A stretch of DNA of 32,966 nt from an uncultured Desulfovibrio sp. (GTDB taxonomy: Bacteria > Desulfobacterota > Desulfovibrionia > Desulfovibrionales > Desulfovibrionaceae): assembly GCA_905235595.1 (NCBI GenBank), contig CAJOMG010000016.1:1-32966 (forward strand), given 5' to 3'. Below the pieces are notes generated by a model that was given only the letters and a program-made list of their open reading frames with translations, was not told the origin of the DNA and searched no databases. The translations under genes and the position numbers were made by a program. Below are positions 16,888 through 25,681 of the stretch, in pieces (within the stretch, counting starts at the first letter, position 1; the number at the start of each line of letters is the position of its first letter).

Positions 16888-17622
16888 GTGCTGGAAAATT
16901 TCATCTTCAACTGGCGCGACGCCGTAGACATCGCCGTGGTGACCATACTGTTCTACCAGGTCATTCAGATGCTACGAGGCTCGCGGGCCATGGCCATACT
17001 CACGGGTCTGGGACTGCTGACGCTGTTGTACAGCATCGCCATCGCCCTTGGCCTGTATACCCTCACATGGTTGTTACAGCACATCTTCAGCTCCCTGTTC
17101 ATCCTTATCGTTGTCATCTTCCAGGCAGACATACGGCAGGCATTAGGTGAAATTGGCTCACGGCGGTTTTTCCGCAAAATAGCCACCGAGCAAAAAAGCC
17201 TGGAGGAAGTAGTCACAGCCTGCGTGGAGATGGCCCGTCTGCGTGTGGGGGCACTCATAGTCTTTGAACGCAGCATGCGTCTGGGGGACATGATCAAACG
17301 GGAAGGCGTACGCGTGGATGCCCGCATCTCCCGCCAGCTGCTCATGAACATCTTCTACCCTAAAGCACCTCTACACGATGGCGCGGTGATCATCAGCCAC
17401 GACAAAATACTGGCTGCGGCATGTATTTTGCCTCTGGCCGAAGCCAAGGGGCAAAATTTCGGCACTCGTCACCGTGCAGCTCTGGGTGTGGCCCGTGAAA
17501 GTGATGCCGTTGTTATCGTCGTTTCCGAAGAGCGGGGCGAAATTTCCGTGGCCTTCAAGGGTGAGCTGATACGCGCCCTCGACGGCACACGCCTAAGGCA
17601 GGTACTCAATGAAAGCCTCTGA
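16888..17622 (+). CDS. cdaA: Diadenylate cyclase CdaA (c-di-AMP synthase)
   Basis: This 244-residue protein makes c-di-AMP from two ATP. Three membrane helices occupy about residues 12-80, followed by a DisA_N catalytic domain. The active-site motifs are Asp164-Gly-Ala in PLHDGAVII and Arg-His-Arg at 194-196 in GTRHRAALGV, both intact. Translation starts at GTG 16888 behind GGGGAA. It overlaps the YbbR gene by 14 bases, and glmM follows, which is the cdaA-cdaR-glmM arrangement best known from Firmicutes. By analogy the YbbR partner and GlmM may modulate the cyclase. No dedicated c-di-AMP receptor was recognised here. Confidence 0.94.
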   Translation: MLENFIFNWRDAVDIAVVTILFYQVIQMLRGSRAMAILTGLGLLTLLYSIAIALGLYTLTWLLQHIFSSLFILIVVIFQADIRQALGEIGSRRFFRKIATEQKSLEEVVTACVEMARLRVGALIVFERSMRLGDMIKREGVRVDARISRQLLMNIFYPKAPLHDGAVIISHDKILAAACILPLAEAKGQNFGTRHRAALGVARESDAVVIVVSEERGEISVAFKGELIRALDGTRLRQVLNESL

Positions 17623-18541
17623 CAGCAACCACCGCCCGCAGCACATGCTCTCCATGCTGCTGGCCCTGATCATTGCCATGGGTATGTGGTATTTTGTGAG
17701 CGTGCGTGACCGCTTGGAAGCGCAAGTCGAAGTCAATCTCGATTACATAGCCATCCCTTCCCACCTGATGGTCACAGACGGCCTGATCAACAAGATTGTC
17801 GTTCGCGTGCGAGGGCCAGCAACTCTTCTCCGCTCCATCACCAGAACCAATCTCATCCAAGCGGTGGATCTTTCCTCCATCAAAAAGGGCACTACTATTG
17901 TACCCCTGGGAGCGGAAAATCTGGGCGGACGCTTCCGCGCTTTTGAGCTTATTGACATATCGCCCCCCCGCATTGTGGTCAATGCCGATAATATCATGGA
18001 ACGCAGCGTCCCTGTGCGGGCCGAGATTGAATCCCCTTTGCACAGCGGTGCCCTGACGGTGGAGAACGTCAGTGTGACTCCTGCCACTGTGCAGTTGCGC
18101 GGTCCTGAAAATATCATTTCTGGTATTTCCCATGTCCCGCTGACCATCATGCTCGACCCAAAGGCTGCTGGTACTACTATACAAAGCACCATTGCCCTAG
18201 ATACCCCCAGCCTCGTCACGCCCTCGCCAGCCTTGGTCAAGGTGCAATACACCATCACAAGCGGACGCACTGTGCTCACCAGACGTTGCAAAGTGGGATT
18301 TGTGGGTGGTCCACACAGCCAATATACAGTCGATCCTCAAGAGATTGACGTACTGATTGAGGTGCCCGAAGCCCTGGCCAAAAACAGTCGCTATCTTAAG
18401 GAAATGGATGTTTCCGTGGCAGTGCCCGACATCCAGCCTGGTGAAAGCGCACAACTTCCTCTGCATTTCAGGCTTCCTGAAGGCATGACACTCTTGAACC
18501 CGCTGGCAGAAGAAGTTACAGTAACACACAAGAAACAATAG
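17609..18541 (+). CDS. cdaR: YbbR-domain protein, CdaR-like partner of CdaA
   Basis: The 310-residue product has one N-terminal membrane helix at about residues 10-28 and a large extracytoplasmic part built of beta-rich YbbR-type repeats, seen as recurring strands of the pattern VEVNLDYIAIP, VPVRAEIESPL, TRRCKVGFVG. Each repeat ends in a hydrophobic strand such as VTVENVSVTPATVQLRGPE. CdaR-type proteins bind and regulate CdaA; that role here is inferred from the overlap of the two genes. The ATG at 17609 lies 14 bases inside cdaA, which suggests translational coupling. No catalytic residues are expected. The intergenic distance to glmM is 65 bases. Confidence 0.85.
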   Translation: MKASDSNHRPQHMLSMLLALIIAMGMWYFVSVRDRLEAQVEVNLDYIAIPSHLMVTDGLINKIVVRVRGPATLLRSITRTNLIQAVDLSSIKKGTTIVPLGAENLGGRFRAFELIDISPPRIVVNADNIMERSVPVRAEIESPLHSGALTVENVSVTPATVQLRGPENIISGISHVPLTIMLDPKAAGTTIQSTIALDTPSLVTPSPALVKVQYTITSGRTVLTRRCKVGFVGGPHSQYTVDPQEIDVLIEVPEALAKNSRYLKEMDVSVAVPDIQPGESAQLPLHFRLPEGMTLLNPLAEEVTVTHKKQ

Positions 18542-18606
18542 CGCCTGCGCCTGTGAGAATCGCGTGCGTTATGCACAGGGAACATCATTTCGGCTAAGGA
18601 GAACAC

Positions 18607-19959
18607 ATGTCAGAACGTCTTTTCGGCACAGACGGTCTGCGCGGCACGGTCAACAATGCCCCCATGACTGTGGATGTCGCCCTGCGTCTGGGGCTTGCAG
18701 CCGGTATACGCTTCCGTCGGGGTGATCACCGTCATAAGGTCGTCATTGGCAAGGATACACGCCTTTCTGGCTATATGTTCGAATCGGCCCTCACAGCCGG
18801 ATTGTGCGCTGCAGGCATGTACGTCATTATGACAGGCCCATTGCCCACGCCGGCTATCTCTTTCTTGACGCGCAGTATGAGAGCTGATCTAGGCGTGGTC
18901 ATTTCTGCATCACATAATCCTTTCCATGATAACGGCATCAAATTTTTTGATGCAGATGGCTACAAACTGCCAGATCAGACCGAAGACGAAATTGCTGCCA
19001 TGGTTCAGGACCCCAATTTTATCTGGCCCTATCCGGATGCACGCCGCGTGGGTCGTGCAAAAAAGATTGAGGATGCCGGGGGACGATACATTGTCTACAC
19101 CAAGAGCTGCTTTCCTGCGCAGCTCACTCTGTCAGGCTTACGCATCGTGGTAGACTGCGCCAATGGAGCCAGCTACAAGGTCGCCCCCCTGGCACTTGAA
19201 GAACTTGGTGCTGAAGTTTTTTGTATTGGTACAGATCCCAATGGTACAAATATCAACGAGCATTGTGGTTCTCTGTATCCAGAAGTAGTCGCCGCCAAGG
19301 TGCGTGAAGTGCGGGCCGATGTGGGGCTGGCTTTAGATGGCGATGCCGACCGTCTCATTATGGTGGATGAGCATGGCATCATTCTTGATGGCGATCAGCT
19401 CATGGCCATGTGCGCACAGGCCATGATGGCCAGGGGAGAACTGCCCGGCAATATACTGGTGGCCACGGCTATGAGCAATATGGCCCTAGAGCTTTTTATG
19501 AAAGAACACGGGGGTACTCTGCTGCGCACCAAGGTCGGCGATCGTTATGTAATGGAAGCCATGCGCCGTGAAGGCGCCATGCTGGGTGGAGAACAATCTG
19601 GACATTTAATATTCCACCGCTTTAGTACTACAGGTGACGCACTCCTGGCAGCACTACAAATTTTACGCATCATGCGTGAAAAAGAAAAACCCCTTTCAGA
19701 ACTTGCCGGCCTGCTCACCCCCTTCCCTCAAACGCTCATCAATGTACGAGTTGAAAAACGACTGCCCTTTGCCGAGCGCCCTGCCATTGGCGAAGCTGTG
19801 GCCAAGATAGAGACTGAGCTGGCTGGACGGGGACGGGTACTCTTACGCTATTCCGGCACAGAAGCCCTTTGCCGTGTCATGGTTGAGGGTGAAAATCCCA
19901 TTAAAGTTAAACGCTATGCCGAGGAACTGGCACAAGTGGTCGAACACGAGTTACGCTGA
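18607..19959 (+). CDS. glmM: Phosphoglucosamine mutase
   Basis: GlmM converts glucosamine-6-phosphate to glucosamine-1-phosphate for UDP-GlcNAc, a precursor of peptidoglycan and lipid A. The 450-residue product has the full four-domain plan: [11 protein letters not shown] at the start, the phosphoserine loop [17 protein letters not shown] with catalytic Ser102, the metal loop DGDADR from Asp244, the sugar-binding GEQSGHLIF and the phosphate-binding [12 protein letters not shown] near the end. AAGGAG sits five bases before the ATG. It follows the YbbR gene and precedes galU, making an envelope-sugar segment. In organisms with cdaA, GlmM can bind and inhibit the cyclase; whether this happens here is unknown. 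Confidence 0.97.
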   Translation: MSERLFGTDGLRGTVNNAPMTVDVALRLGLAAGIRFRRGDHRHKVVIGKDTRLSGYMFESALTAGLCAAGMYVIMTGPLPTPAISFLTRSMRADLGVVISASHNPFHDNGIKFFDADGYKLPDQTEDEIAAMVQDPNFIWPYPDARRVGRAKKIEDAGGRYIVYTKSCFPAQLTLSGLRIVVDCANGASYKVAPLALEELGAEVFCIGTDPNGTNINEHCGSLYPEVVAAKVREVRADVGLALDGDADRLIMVDEHGIILDGDQLMAMCAQAMMARGELPGNILVATAMSNMALELFMKEHGGTLLRTKVGDRYVMEAMRREGAMLGGEQSGHLIFHRFSTTGDALLAALQILRIMREKEKPLSELAGLLTPFPQTLINVRVEKRLPFAERPAIGEAVAKIETELAGRGRVLLRYSGTEALCRVMVEGENPIKVKRYAEELAQVVEHELR

Positions 19960-20043
19960 CTATACTGAACCACGTCATTTTACTTGCACAGATGCGCTGT
20001 TCGCGCGAAAATACATTTATTCACCCCCACACTGGAGGCAAAC

Positions 20044-20916
20044 ATGAAGGATATCCGCAAGGTCGTTATTCCCGTGGCAGGCTGGGGCACCCGTTCTTTG
20101 CCAGCAACGAAAAATATTCCTAAGGAAATGCTTCCCATTTATAATAAACCTGTCATTCAGTACGTGGTAGAAGAAGCGCAGCGTGCCAATATTCAAGATG
20201 TTATTTTCGTCACCAACCGTGATAAGAGCGTTATTGAAGACCACTTTGACTACAACCTGCAGTTGGAATCTGTGTTGGAGCGTGCGGGAAAGCTGGACAA
20301 ACTGGAAGAAGTGCGCCGTGTGGCCGAAATGGTTCATGTTATGTCCGTACGCCAAAAGAAACAGCTTGGCCTTGGTCACGCTGTCATGTGTGCGAGAGAT
20401 CTAATACGAGATGATCCCTTTGCTATCATGGTGGGCGACGACCTTATGTTTGGCGGGGTACCCGGCATTGGTCAGCTTATAGAAGTGGCCATGTCTGAAA
20501 AATTGCCCGTGGTAGGTGTTATGGAAGTACCGTGGGAAAAGGTCAGCAAATACGGCATCATTGACGGAGAAGAAGTTGCTCCTGGCGTGTTCCGGGTCAA
20601 AGACATGGTGGAAAAGCCCGCCCGAGAAGATGCGCCCTCGCGACTCGCCATTGTGGGCCGCTATGTACTCACGCCAGACATATTCGACTACCTGAACAAG
20701 GTCAAACCTGGCAAGGGAGGCGAAATCCAGCTTACCGATGCCATGCAGTCACTTGCCCACGACAAGGGCATGATGGCCGTGCGCATGTCTGGTATGCGCT
20801 TTGACGCGGGCGACTGGGCAGAATTTCTTACTGCCAACATCTATTTTGCCTTGCAGGATGAAGACCTGCGTTACGAACTTCTAGGCATGCTCAAAAACTT
20901 TGTACAGTTCAATTAA
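20044..20916 (+). CDS. galU: UTP-glucose-1-phosphate uridylyltransferase
   Basis: GalU makes UDP-glucose for lipopolysaccharide, capsule and other glycans. The 290-residue product starts at ATG 20044 with GGAGG seven bases before it; the open frame extends 20 codons upstream without family features. The nucleotide-binding loop reads PVAGWGTRSLPATKNIPKEM, differing from the common AGLGTRFLPATK only at a few positions. Further motifs are PIYNKPVIQYVVEEA, FAIMVGDDLMFGG with the metal-binding Asp, VEKPAREDAPS and GGEIQLTDAM. A strong hairpin follows the stop, so this is probably the end of the ftsH-to-galU run. Confidence 0.96.
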   Translation: MKDIRKVVIPVAGWGTRSLPATKNIPKEMLPIYNKPVIQYVVEEAQRANIQDVIFVTNRDKSVIEDHFDYNLQLESVLERAGKLDKLEEVRRVAEMVHVMSVRQKKQLGLGHAVMCARDLIRDDPFAIMVGDDLMFGGVPGIGQLIEVAMSEKLPVVGVMEVPWEKVSKYGIIDGEEVAPGVFRVKDMVEKPAREDAPSRLAIVGRYVLTPDIFDYLNKVKPGKGGEIQLTDAMQSLAHDKGMMAVRMSGMRFDAGDWAEFLTANIYFALQDEDLRYELLGMLKNFVQFN

Positions 20917-20941
20917 ATCGCAATGTTAGGACAAGAGTAAC

Positions 20942-20971
20942 CAAGGCGGCCGCGCATGCGTGGCCGCCTTG
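20942..20971 (+). terminator. Hairpin terminator behind galU
   Basis: CAAGGCGGCC (20942-20951) pairs perfectly with GGCCGCCTTG (20962-20971), and part of the ten-base loop can pair as well. The stem is very strong but the following bases hold only scattered T residues, so termination may be partial. The ATG at 20956 lies in its loop. Confidence 0.6.
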
Positions 20972-21039
20972 TCATACCGGTCTTTGCCATCTGTCACTAT
21001 CTCTTGCCTTCCCCTCCCGAATGGATAATTCTGGCCGGC

Positions 21040-23430
21040 ATGTACGCATTCGTTGCCCTGCTCACTCCACCCTACGCCAACCTCACCTACAAACTGCCGA
21101 CGGCTTTTCCTACTGAATTCTGGCGCCCCGGCCTGCGCGTGGCAGTGCCATTAGGCAAAAACGCTAACAGCGCCCTGCGGGCGGCAGTTCTCCTGCACAC
21201 GAACACCACGGCACAGCTACCACAGGGGGTTGTGTGCAAGCCTCTGACCTGGCCGCTGGAACGAGTGCCGCTGATTACCGATGATCTTCTGGAATTGACA
21301 AAAGACCTGGCCCGACGGCAAGGATGCACACCAGGACATATTCTCGGACATATTTTGCCACAGGGGTTGCGCCAAGCCAGAGTGCGCCTGCACTACATTG
21401 AAAATGCCAAGGTGCATATACTGTCCCTGGCACACATTGCAAAAACCTCTCCTGATGAACGTAACCATCTGGCTCAAACTCTGTGTGAGGGCACAGCCCA
21501 GCTGCTCCCCGTCGGCACGGACGCGGCTGAGCAGGAATTTTGCATTTTATGCGTGGATCCTCCCTGGCCAGTACGCCCAGCAGCTAAACGACAAATTGCC
21601 GTGCTGGACTACCTGTTCCAACATGGCAGCGTCAGCCGTCGTCACTTGCTACGCGCTGTTGACCAAGCCGCACCGGCACTGCGGGCACTGTTGGTTGCAG
21701 GCCAGGTGACCCTTGCACGTGAAAGTGACATCAATCCTCAAGGGATGGACGCTGAAGAGGTAGATGCAACGGATGTCCAACTTCTTCCGCCTCCCCCACT
21801 GCCTTTTGCCCTCAACGATGATCAGACGTCAGCTCTGATTGACCTGAGGGCCGCCCTGCAAGCCGACAATGCAGCTGCGCGACTGCTGTTTGGCGTAACG
21901 GGCAGTGGTAAGACTGCTGTCTACCTGGAACTGGCCAAATTCTGCCTGTCTCTTGGCAAAAGCATCCTGCTTCTTGCTCCAGAGGTGGCATTGGCCCATA
22001 AGCTACGGCGGGATGCAGCCTGTGCCCTGCCTGGAGCGTCTCTGTTTTTCCACCACGGCTATCAGTCAGCAAACCGTCGCGAAGCCACATTTCGCGCACT
22101 AGCCGAACGTCACGAGCCCTGCGTTATTGTGGGCACGCGTTCAGCCCTTTTTTTGCCAGTGCCACATCTGGGCTGCATCGTGCTGGATGAAGAACACGAT
22201 AGCTCTTTCAAACAGGATGAAAGTCTCGCCTACCAAGCCAAAGAAGTCGCCTGGTTCCGTACGACCCAGACAAAGGGTCTTCTTGTGCTGGGGTCGGCAA
22301 CACCAGATCTGAAGACCTTCTATGCCGCAAAGTGTGGTCATCTTCCCCTGCTGCATCTTCCGCACCGAATAAAAGGGCGTGATCTGCCACCAGTGGAGCT
22401 AGTAGATATCAGCACTCTGCCCCCAGGCGGCAACAGTACGGCCGGTCTACTTGCCAAGCAGAGCGAGGATGCTCTGCGCCAAACTCTTGCTCGTGGCGAA
22501 CAAGCTATAGTGCTTCTCAACCGCCGCGGCTATGCACCGCTCATATACTGCCTTGACTGCAACCATACTCAGCACTGCCCACAGTGCGAGATAGGACTGA
22601 CCTATCACAAGGATATGGAGCACCTAATCTGCCACTACTGCGGCTACAGTCGTCCCTTTCCCTCACCCTGCCCGAAATGCGGCGGCACCAATTTCCTGCC
22701 CCTGGGCGAAGGCACGGAACGCCTAGCAGAACGCCTAAGCGTATTAGCCGGCAGCGCCGTGTTACGGCTGGATAGAGACAGCACCCGTCGCCCTGGCCAG
22801 ATGGAGAAAATACTGTCTTCTTTCGCAAGGCAGGAAGCTCCCATCCTCGTGGGCACACAAATGCTCTCCAAGGGACATCACTTTCCCCAGGTCACCCTGG
22901 CCTTGGTAGTCGATGGCGACCTGGGCCTGAATTTGCCAGACTACCGAGCGGCAGAGCGTACTTTTCAACTGCTGGTGCAATCAGCCGGTCGTGCAGGACG
23001 GGGCGACAAACCTGGGCATGTGCTCATCCAAACCCGTGACGTACGCCATTACTGCTGGCAGTATGTGTGCAAAGCTGATTATGAAGGTTTTTACCAGGTT
23101 GAAATGGAACGCAGGCGCCTTCGTCGCTATCCGCCTTTTGTGCGTCTGGGGCTCATCCGCATTTCCTATGCCATGGAAGAAAAGAATGGAGTCACCGCTC
23201 TGGGGGAACTGGCCAGTGCACTGCGCAAACGCGCACAGGAACTGGACGTGCAGCTTCTGGGGCCTGCCCCAGCCCCTCTCGCCCTGCTCCGTGGTCGCAA
23301 GCGCTTTTCCTGCCTGATGAAAGGTCAAGATTGGCAAGCCCTGCGCTCACTGTATTTCTTTGCCCAGTCACACAAGTCTTCAAGAGTGCTACGACTTTTC
23401 CTTGACCTTGATCCTGTAAATATGTTGTAA
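21040..23430 (+). CDS. priA: Primosomal replication-restart helicase PriA
   Basis: PriA reloads the replisome at stalled forks. The start chosen is ATG 21040, giving MYAFVALLTPPYANLTYKLP, which fits the usual beginning of the 3'-end-binding domain; the longer frame from 20956 begins inside the galU terminator. The product is 796 residues. The helicase has Walker A GVTGSGKT (285-292), DEEH at 383-386 and GSATPDLKT. Eight zinc-binding cysteines follow at about 504, 507, 513, 516, 531, 534, 544 and 547. Later motifs include GTQMLSKGHHFPQVTL and QSAGRAGRG. No clear ribosome-binding site precedes 21040. Its 3' end carries a candidate promoter for the next gene. Confidence 0.94.
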   Translation: MYAFVALLTPPYANLTYKLPTAFPTEFWRPGLRVAVPLGKNANSALRAAVLLHTNTTAQLPQGVVCKPLTWPLERVPLITDDLLELTKDLARRQGCTPGHILGHILPQGLRQARVRLHYIENAKVHILSLAHIAKTSPDERNHLAQTLCEGTAQLLPVGTDAAEQEFCILCVDPPWPVRPAAKRQIAVLDYLFQHGSVSRRHLLRAVDQAAPALRALLVAGQVTLARESDINPQGMDAEEVDATDVQLLPPPPLPFALNDDQTSALIDLRAALQADNAAARLLFGVTGSGKTAVYLELAKFCLSLGKSILLLAPEVALAHKLRRDAACALPGASLFFHHGYQSANRREATFRALAERHEPCVIVGTRSALFLPVPHLGCIVLDEEHDSSFKQDESLAYQAKEVAWFRTTQTKGLLVLGSATPDLKTFYAAKCGHLPLLHLPHRIKGRDLPPVELVDISTLPPGGNSTAGLLAKQSEDALRQTLARGEQAIVLLNRRGYAPLIYCLDCNHTQHCPQCEIGLTYHKDMEHLICHYCGYSRPFPSPCPKCGGTNFLPLGEGTERLAERLSVLAGSAVLRLDRDSTRRPGQMEKILSSFARQEAPILVGTQMLSKGHHFPQVTLALVVDGDLGLNLPDYRAAERTFQLLVQSAGRAGRGDKPGHVLIQTRDVRHYCWQYVCKADYEGFYQVEMERRRLRRYPPFVRLGLIRISYAMEEKNGVTALGELASALRKRAQELDVQLLGPAPAPLALLRGRKRFSCLMKGQDWQALRSLYFFAQSHKSSRVLRLFLDLDPVNML

Positions 23431-23431
23431 T
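23402..23431 (+). promoter_or_regulatory. Candidate promoter for the FadL-family gene, inside the priA 3' end
   Basis: TTGACC (23402-23407) and TGTAAT (23426-23431) are each one base from consensus and 18 bases apart. The -10 overlaps the priA stop codon. A start site here would give a leader of about 65 bases. Confidence 0.45.
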
Positions 23432-23502
23432 ATGGCATTTCGCCACAGGTATTTTCCATACACTACCCCGCAGTAACGGGGCGCTACCAGTCTGGAGGTC
23501 CA

Positions 23503-24771
23503 ATGATCGCCCTGCGTGCCGTATTTCTGGCGTTTGTGCTTGTGTTATGCTGTACTCCCTACGCCCGGGGCGAGGGTTTTGCCCTCAATGAATGGAGTGC
23601 ACGCGGCGTTTCCCTGGCTAACGGTCTTGTGGGCCGTGCCGACGATGTCTCTGCCCTCGCCTACAATGCCGCCGGTATCACCCAACTGCCTGGCACACAT
23701 TTCATGGGTGGGCTAGCCTTTATTTCCCCCTCTGGCAGCGTGGAAAACTATACCGCAAGCGGCTCGCATACCACTACGGCAAAGCCAGCCACATGGCTGG
23801 CCCCGCACGCTTTTTTCAGCCACCAGCTCAATGATACCGTCTGGCTGGGGCTTGGAGTCTTTTCCCGCTTTGGCCTGGGCAATAGCTATAGCGGTGACTG
23901 GACGGGCAGATACAATATGTATGATGTAGGCGTACAGACTATCTCTTTTGTGCCCACCCTTGCCCTAAAAATTAATAACGTGCTCTCGGTTTCTGCCGGT
24001 GTGGATATCATGTATGGGAACATGTATCTGGGCACCAAGATTCCCACTGTCACCAGCAGCATGCAACGTTTTGACAACGACATGCAACTCGAAGGCAGCG
24101 GATGGGGCATCGGCGGTCATCTGGGGCTGCACATGCGCCTGAATGACCAATGGTCTGTGGGCTTGAGTTACAAAAGTCAGGTCACCCTGCATCTCAACGG
24201 CGATGTGGAGTTTTCCTGGCACGGCGACAATCTGGCCCGCCGCTCCGCGCATTTGCCCGAGGCCCGCGACTGCTCCGCAGAAGCAACCCTCCAGCTACCT
24301 GATTCCATCGCACTTGGTATCGCCTTTAAACCGCTGAATAATTTGAGTTTTGAGCTTGGCACCACCTGGACTCGCTGGTCCACGTATAATGCCCTGAATA
24401 TCTATATGGAAGACTACGATTCCATCAACAACAAAGAATGGCGCGATGGCTGGAATTTCAATGCCAGCGTTGAATACAAACCCTTCGACTGGTGGAGCCT
24501 GCGCGCAGGTTTTTTCTATGAAACACCAGTTATTGATGAAGACCATGCCGACTTCATTGTTCCCACCAACGGGCGCAAAACCCTCAGTCTGGGCACGGGT
24601 TTCAGCTGGAACAACTGGACGCTGGATTTGGCCTACTCGCACATCTGGGTCAATTCTACTGACTACGGCACCACATCATCCTCTGGTATCCGAAGTGCAG
24701 GCATTATCAGTGGCCATTCCAAGGATGTTTCGGCCGATATCTGCATGTTCTCGCTGTCATATGCCTTTTAG
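23503..24771 (+). CDS. FadL/OmpP1/TodX-family outer-membrane channel
   Basis: The 422-residue protein has a signal peptide at about 1-23 (a hydrophobic core ending CCTPYARG), then the family-typical mature start GFALNEWSARG and a ADDVSALAYNAAGI segment that corresponds to the conserved N-terminal hatch region. The rest alternates short polar and aromatic strands, as in a 14-strand barrel, and ends SLSYAF with the terminal phenylalanine used for outer-membrane assembly. The family imports long-chain fatty acids or other hydrophobic compounds; the substrate cannot be told here. GGAGG stands six bases before the ATG. It overlaps xerD by 11 bases, an odd pairing of functions, and appears to have its own promoter within priA. 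Confidence 0.88.
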   Translation: MIALRAVFLAFVLVLCCTPYARGEGFALNEWSARGVSLANGLVGRADDVSALAYNAAGITQLPGTHFMGGLAFISPSGSVENYTASGSHTTTAKPATWLAPHAFFSHQLNDTVWLGLGVFSRFGLGNSYSGDWTGRYNMYDVGVQTISFVPTLALKINNVLSVSAGVDIMYGNMYLGTKIPTVTSSMQRFDNDMQLEGSGWGIGGHLGLHMRLNDQWSVGLSYKSQVTLHLNGDVEFSWHGDNLARRSAHLPEARDCSAEATLQLPDSIALGIAFKPLNNLSFELGTTWTRWSTYNALNIYMEDYDSINNKEWRDGWNFNASVEYKPFDWWSLRAGFFYETPVIDEDHADFIVPTNGRKTLSLGTGFSWNNWTLDLAYSHIWVNSTDYGTTSSSGIRSAGIISGHSKDVSADICMFSLSYAF

Positions 24772-25681
24772 CAACGACATACCCCTTGCAGACCTTGTTC
24801 CCCAATGGTGTGACAGTTTGCTGGCACAGCGGGGGCTTTCCCCCAACACGGTGGAGGCCTATGCACAGGATCTGCAAAACTTCTTTCTCTATCGCCAAGA
24901 GCTGACAAAATCCGGGGCCACCCCCCATACCCCCGACGACCAGGAGCTTTTTCTCTACCTTGCATGGTTACGGGCACGCGGCAATACGGGGAAAACGCTG
25001 GCACGACGCCTCTCGGCCCTACGTGCTTTCTTTGCCTTTGCTGTTGAAGAAGGCTTGCTCGTGCAAAACCCCACGCAGTTGCTGGAAAATCCCAAGCTGC
25101 CACTCCACCTACCAGAAGTGCTCACCAAGAATGAAATGGAAAACCTGCTGTTGCAACCGGATATGCACAAAAAATGTGGATGGCGCGACCGGTGCATACT
25201 TGAACTCCTCTACGCGGCTGGATTACGAGTTTCCGAATTATGCTCCCTGTGTGTGTCCGATCTTGATATGCAACGCGGTTTGGTACGGGTTTTCGGCAAA
25301 GGAGCCAAGGACCGGCTGGTTCCTTTGCATGAACTCATGCAAACCATGCTGACAGACTATTTGCACCAATGGCGGCCGCAGTTTGCCCCCACAGGAAACC
25401 AGCTTTTCGTTAACCGTTCAGGGCATATGCTAACACGACAATACATTTGGAAAATGGTCAAAAAATACGCTCTTGCAGCTGGTATTCGCCGCGCTATATC
25501 ACCGCACACATTTCGGCATTCCTTTGCCACACACCTGCTGGAAGGCGGAGCAGATCTCCGTGCCGTGCAGATGTTGCTGGGGCATGCCGATATCAGTGCT
25601 ACTGAAATCTACACTCATGTTCAAGCAGAGCGGCTACGAAACATACATCGCCAATTCCATCCCCGGAGTCGTATGGGATGA
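24761..25681 (+). CDS. xerD: Tyrosine recombinase XerD
   Basis: XerD acts with XerC at dif sites to resolve chromosome dimers. The product from ATG 24761 is 306 residues, the usual length, beginning within the last codons of the FadL-family gene. The N-terminal SAM-like core-binding domain carries GLSPNTVEAYAQDLQNF. The catalytic residues are all present: Arg156 in AAGLRVSEL, Lys180 in VFGKGAKDRLVPL, His249 and Arg252 in SPHTFRHSFATHLL, His275 in LLGHADIS, and Tyr284 in TEIYTHV. The TEIYTHVQAERL ending is nearer XerD than XerC. The last bases overlap the next start as ATGA. It is a housekeeping recombinase, unrelated to the remnant at the left edge. Confidence 0.92.
   Translation: MPFSNDIPLADLVPQWCDSLLAQRGLSPNTVEAYAQDLQNFFLYRQELTKSGATPHTPDDQELFLYLAWLRARGNTGKTLARRLSALRAFFAFAVEEGLLVQNPTQLLENPKLPLHLPEVLTKNEMENLLLQPDMHKKCGWRDRCILELLYAAGLRVSELCSLCVSDLDMQRGLVRVFGKGAKDRLVPLHELMQTMLTDYLHQWRPQFAPTGNQLFVNRSGHMLTRQYIWKMVKKYALAAGIRRAISPHTFRHSFATHLLEGGADLRAVQMLLGHADISATEIYTHVQAERLRNIHRQFHPRSRMG

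Noticed and set aside
20956..21039. N-terminal extension of priA from ATG 20956
   Set aside because: The ATG sits in the loop of the galU terminator hairpin, and the added residues do not fit the family start.
23472..23488. Terminator behind priA (CCCCG/CGGGG hairpin)
   Set aside because: The stem has only five pairs and no T-run follows; it lies in the leader of the FadL-family gene.
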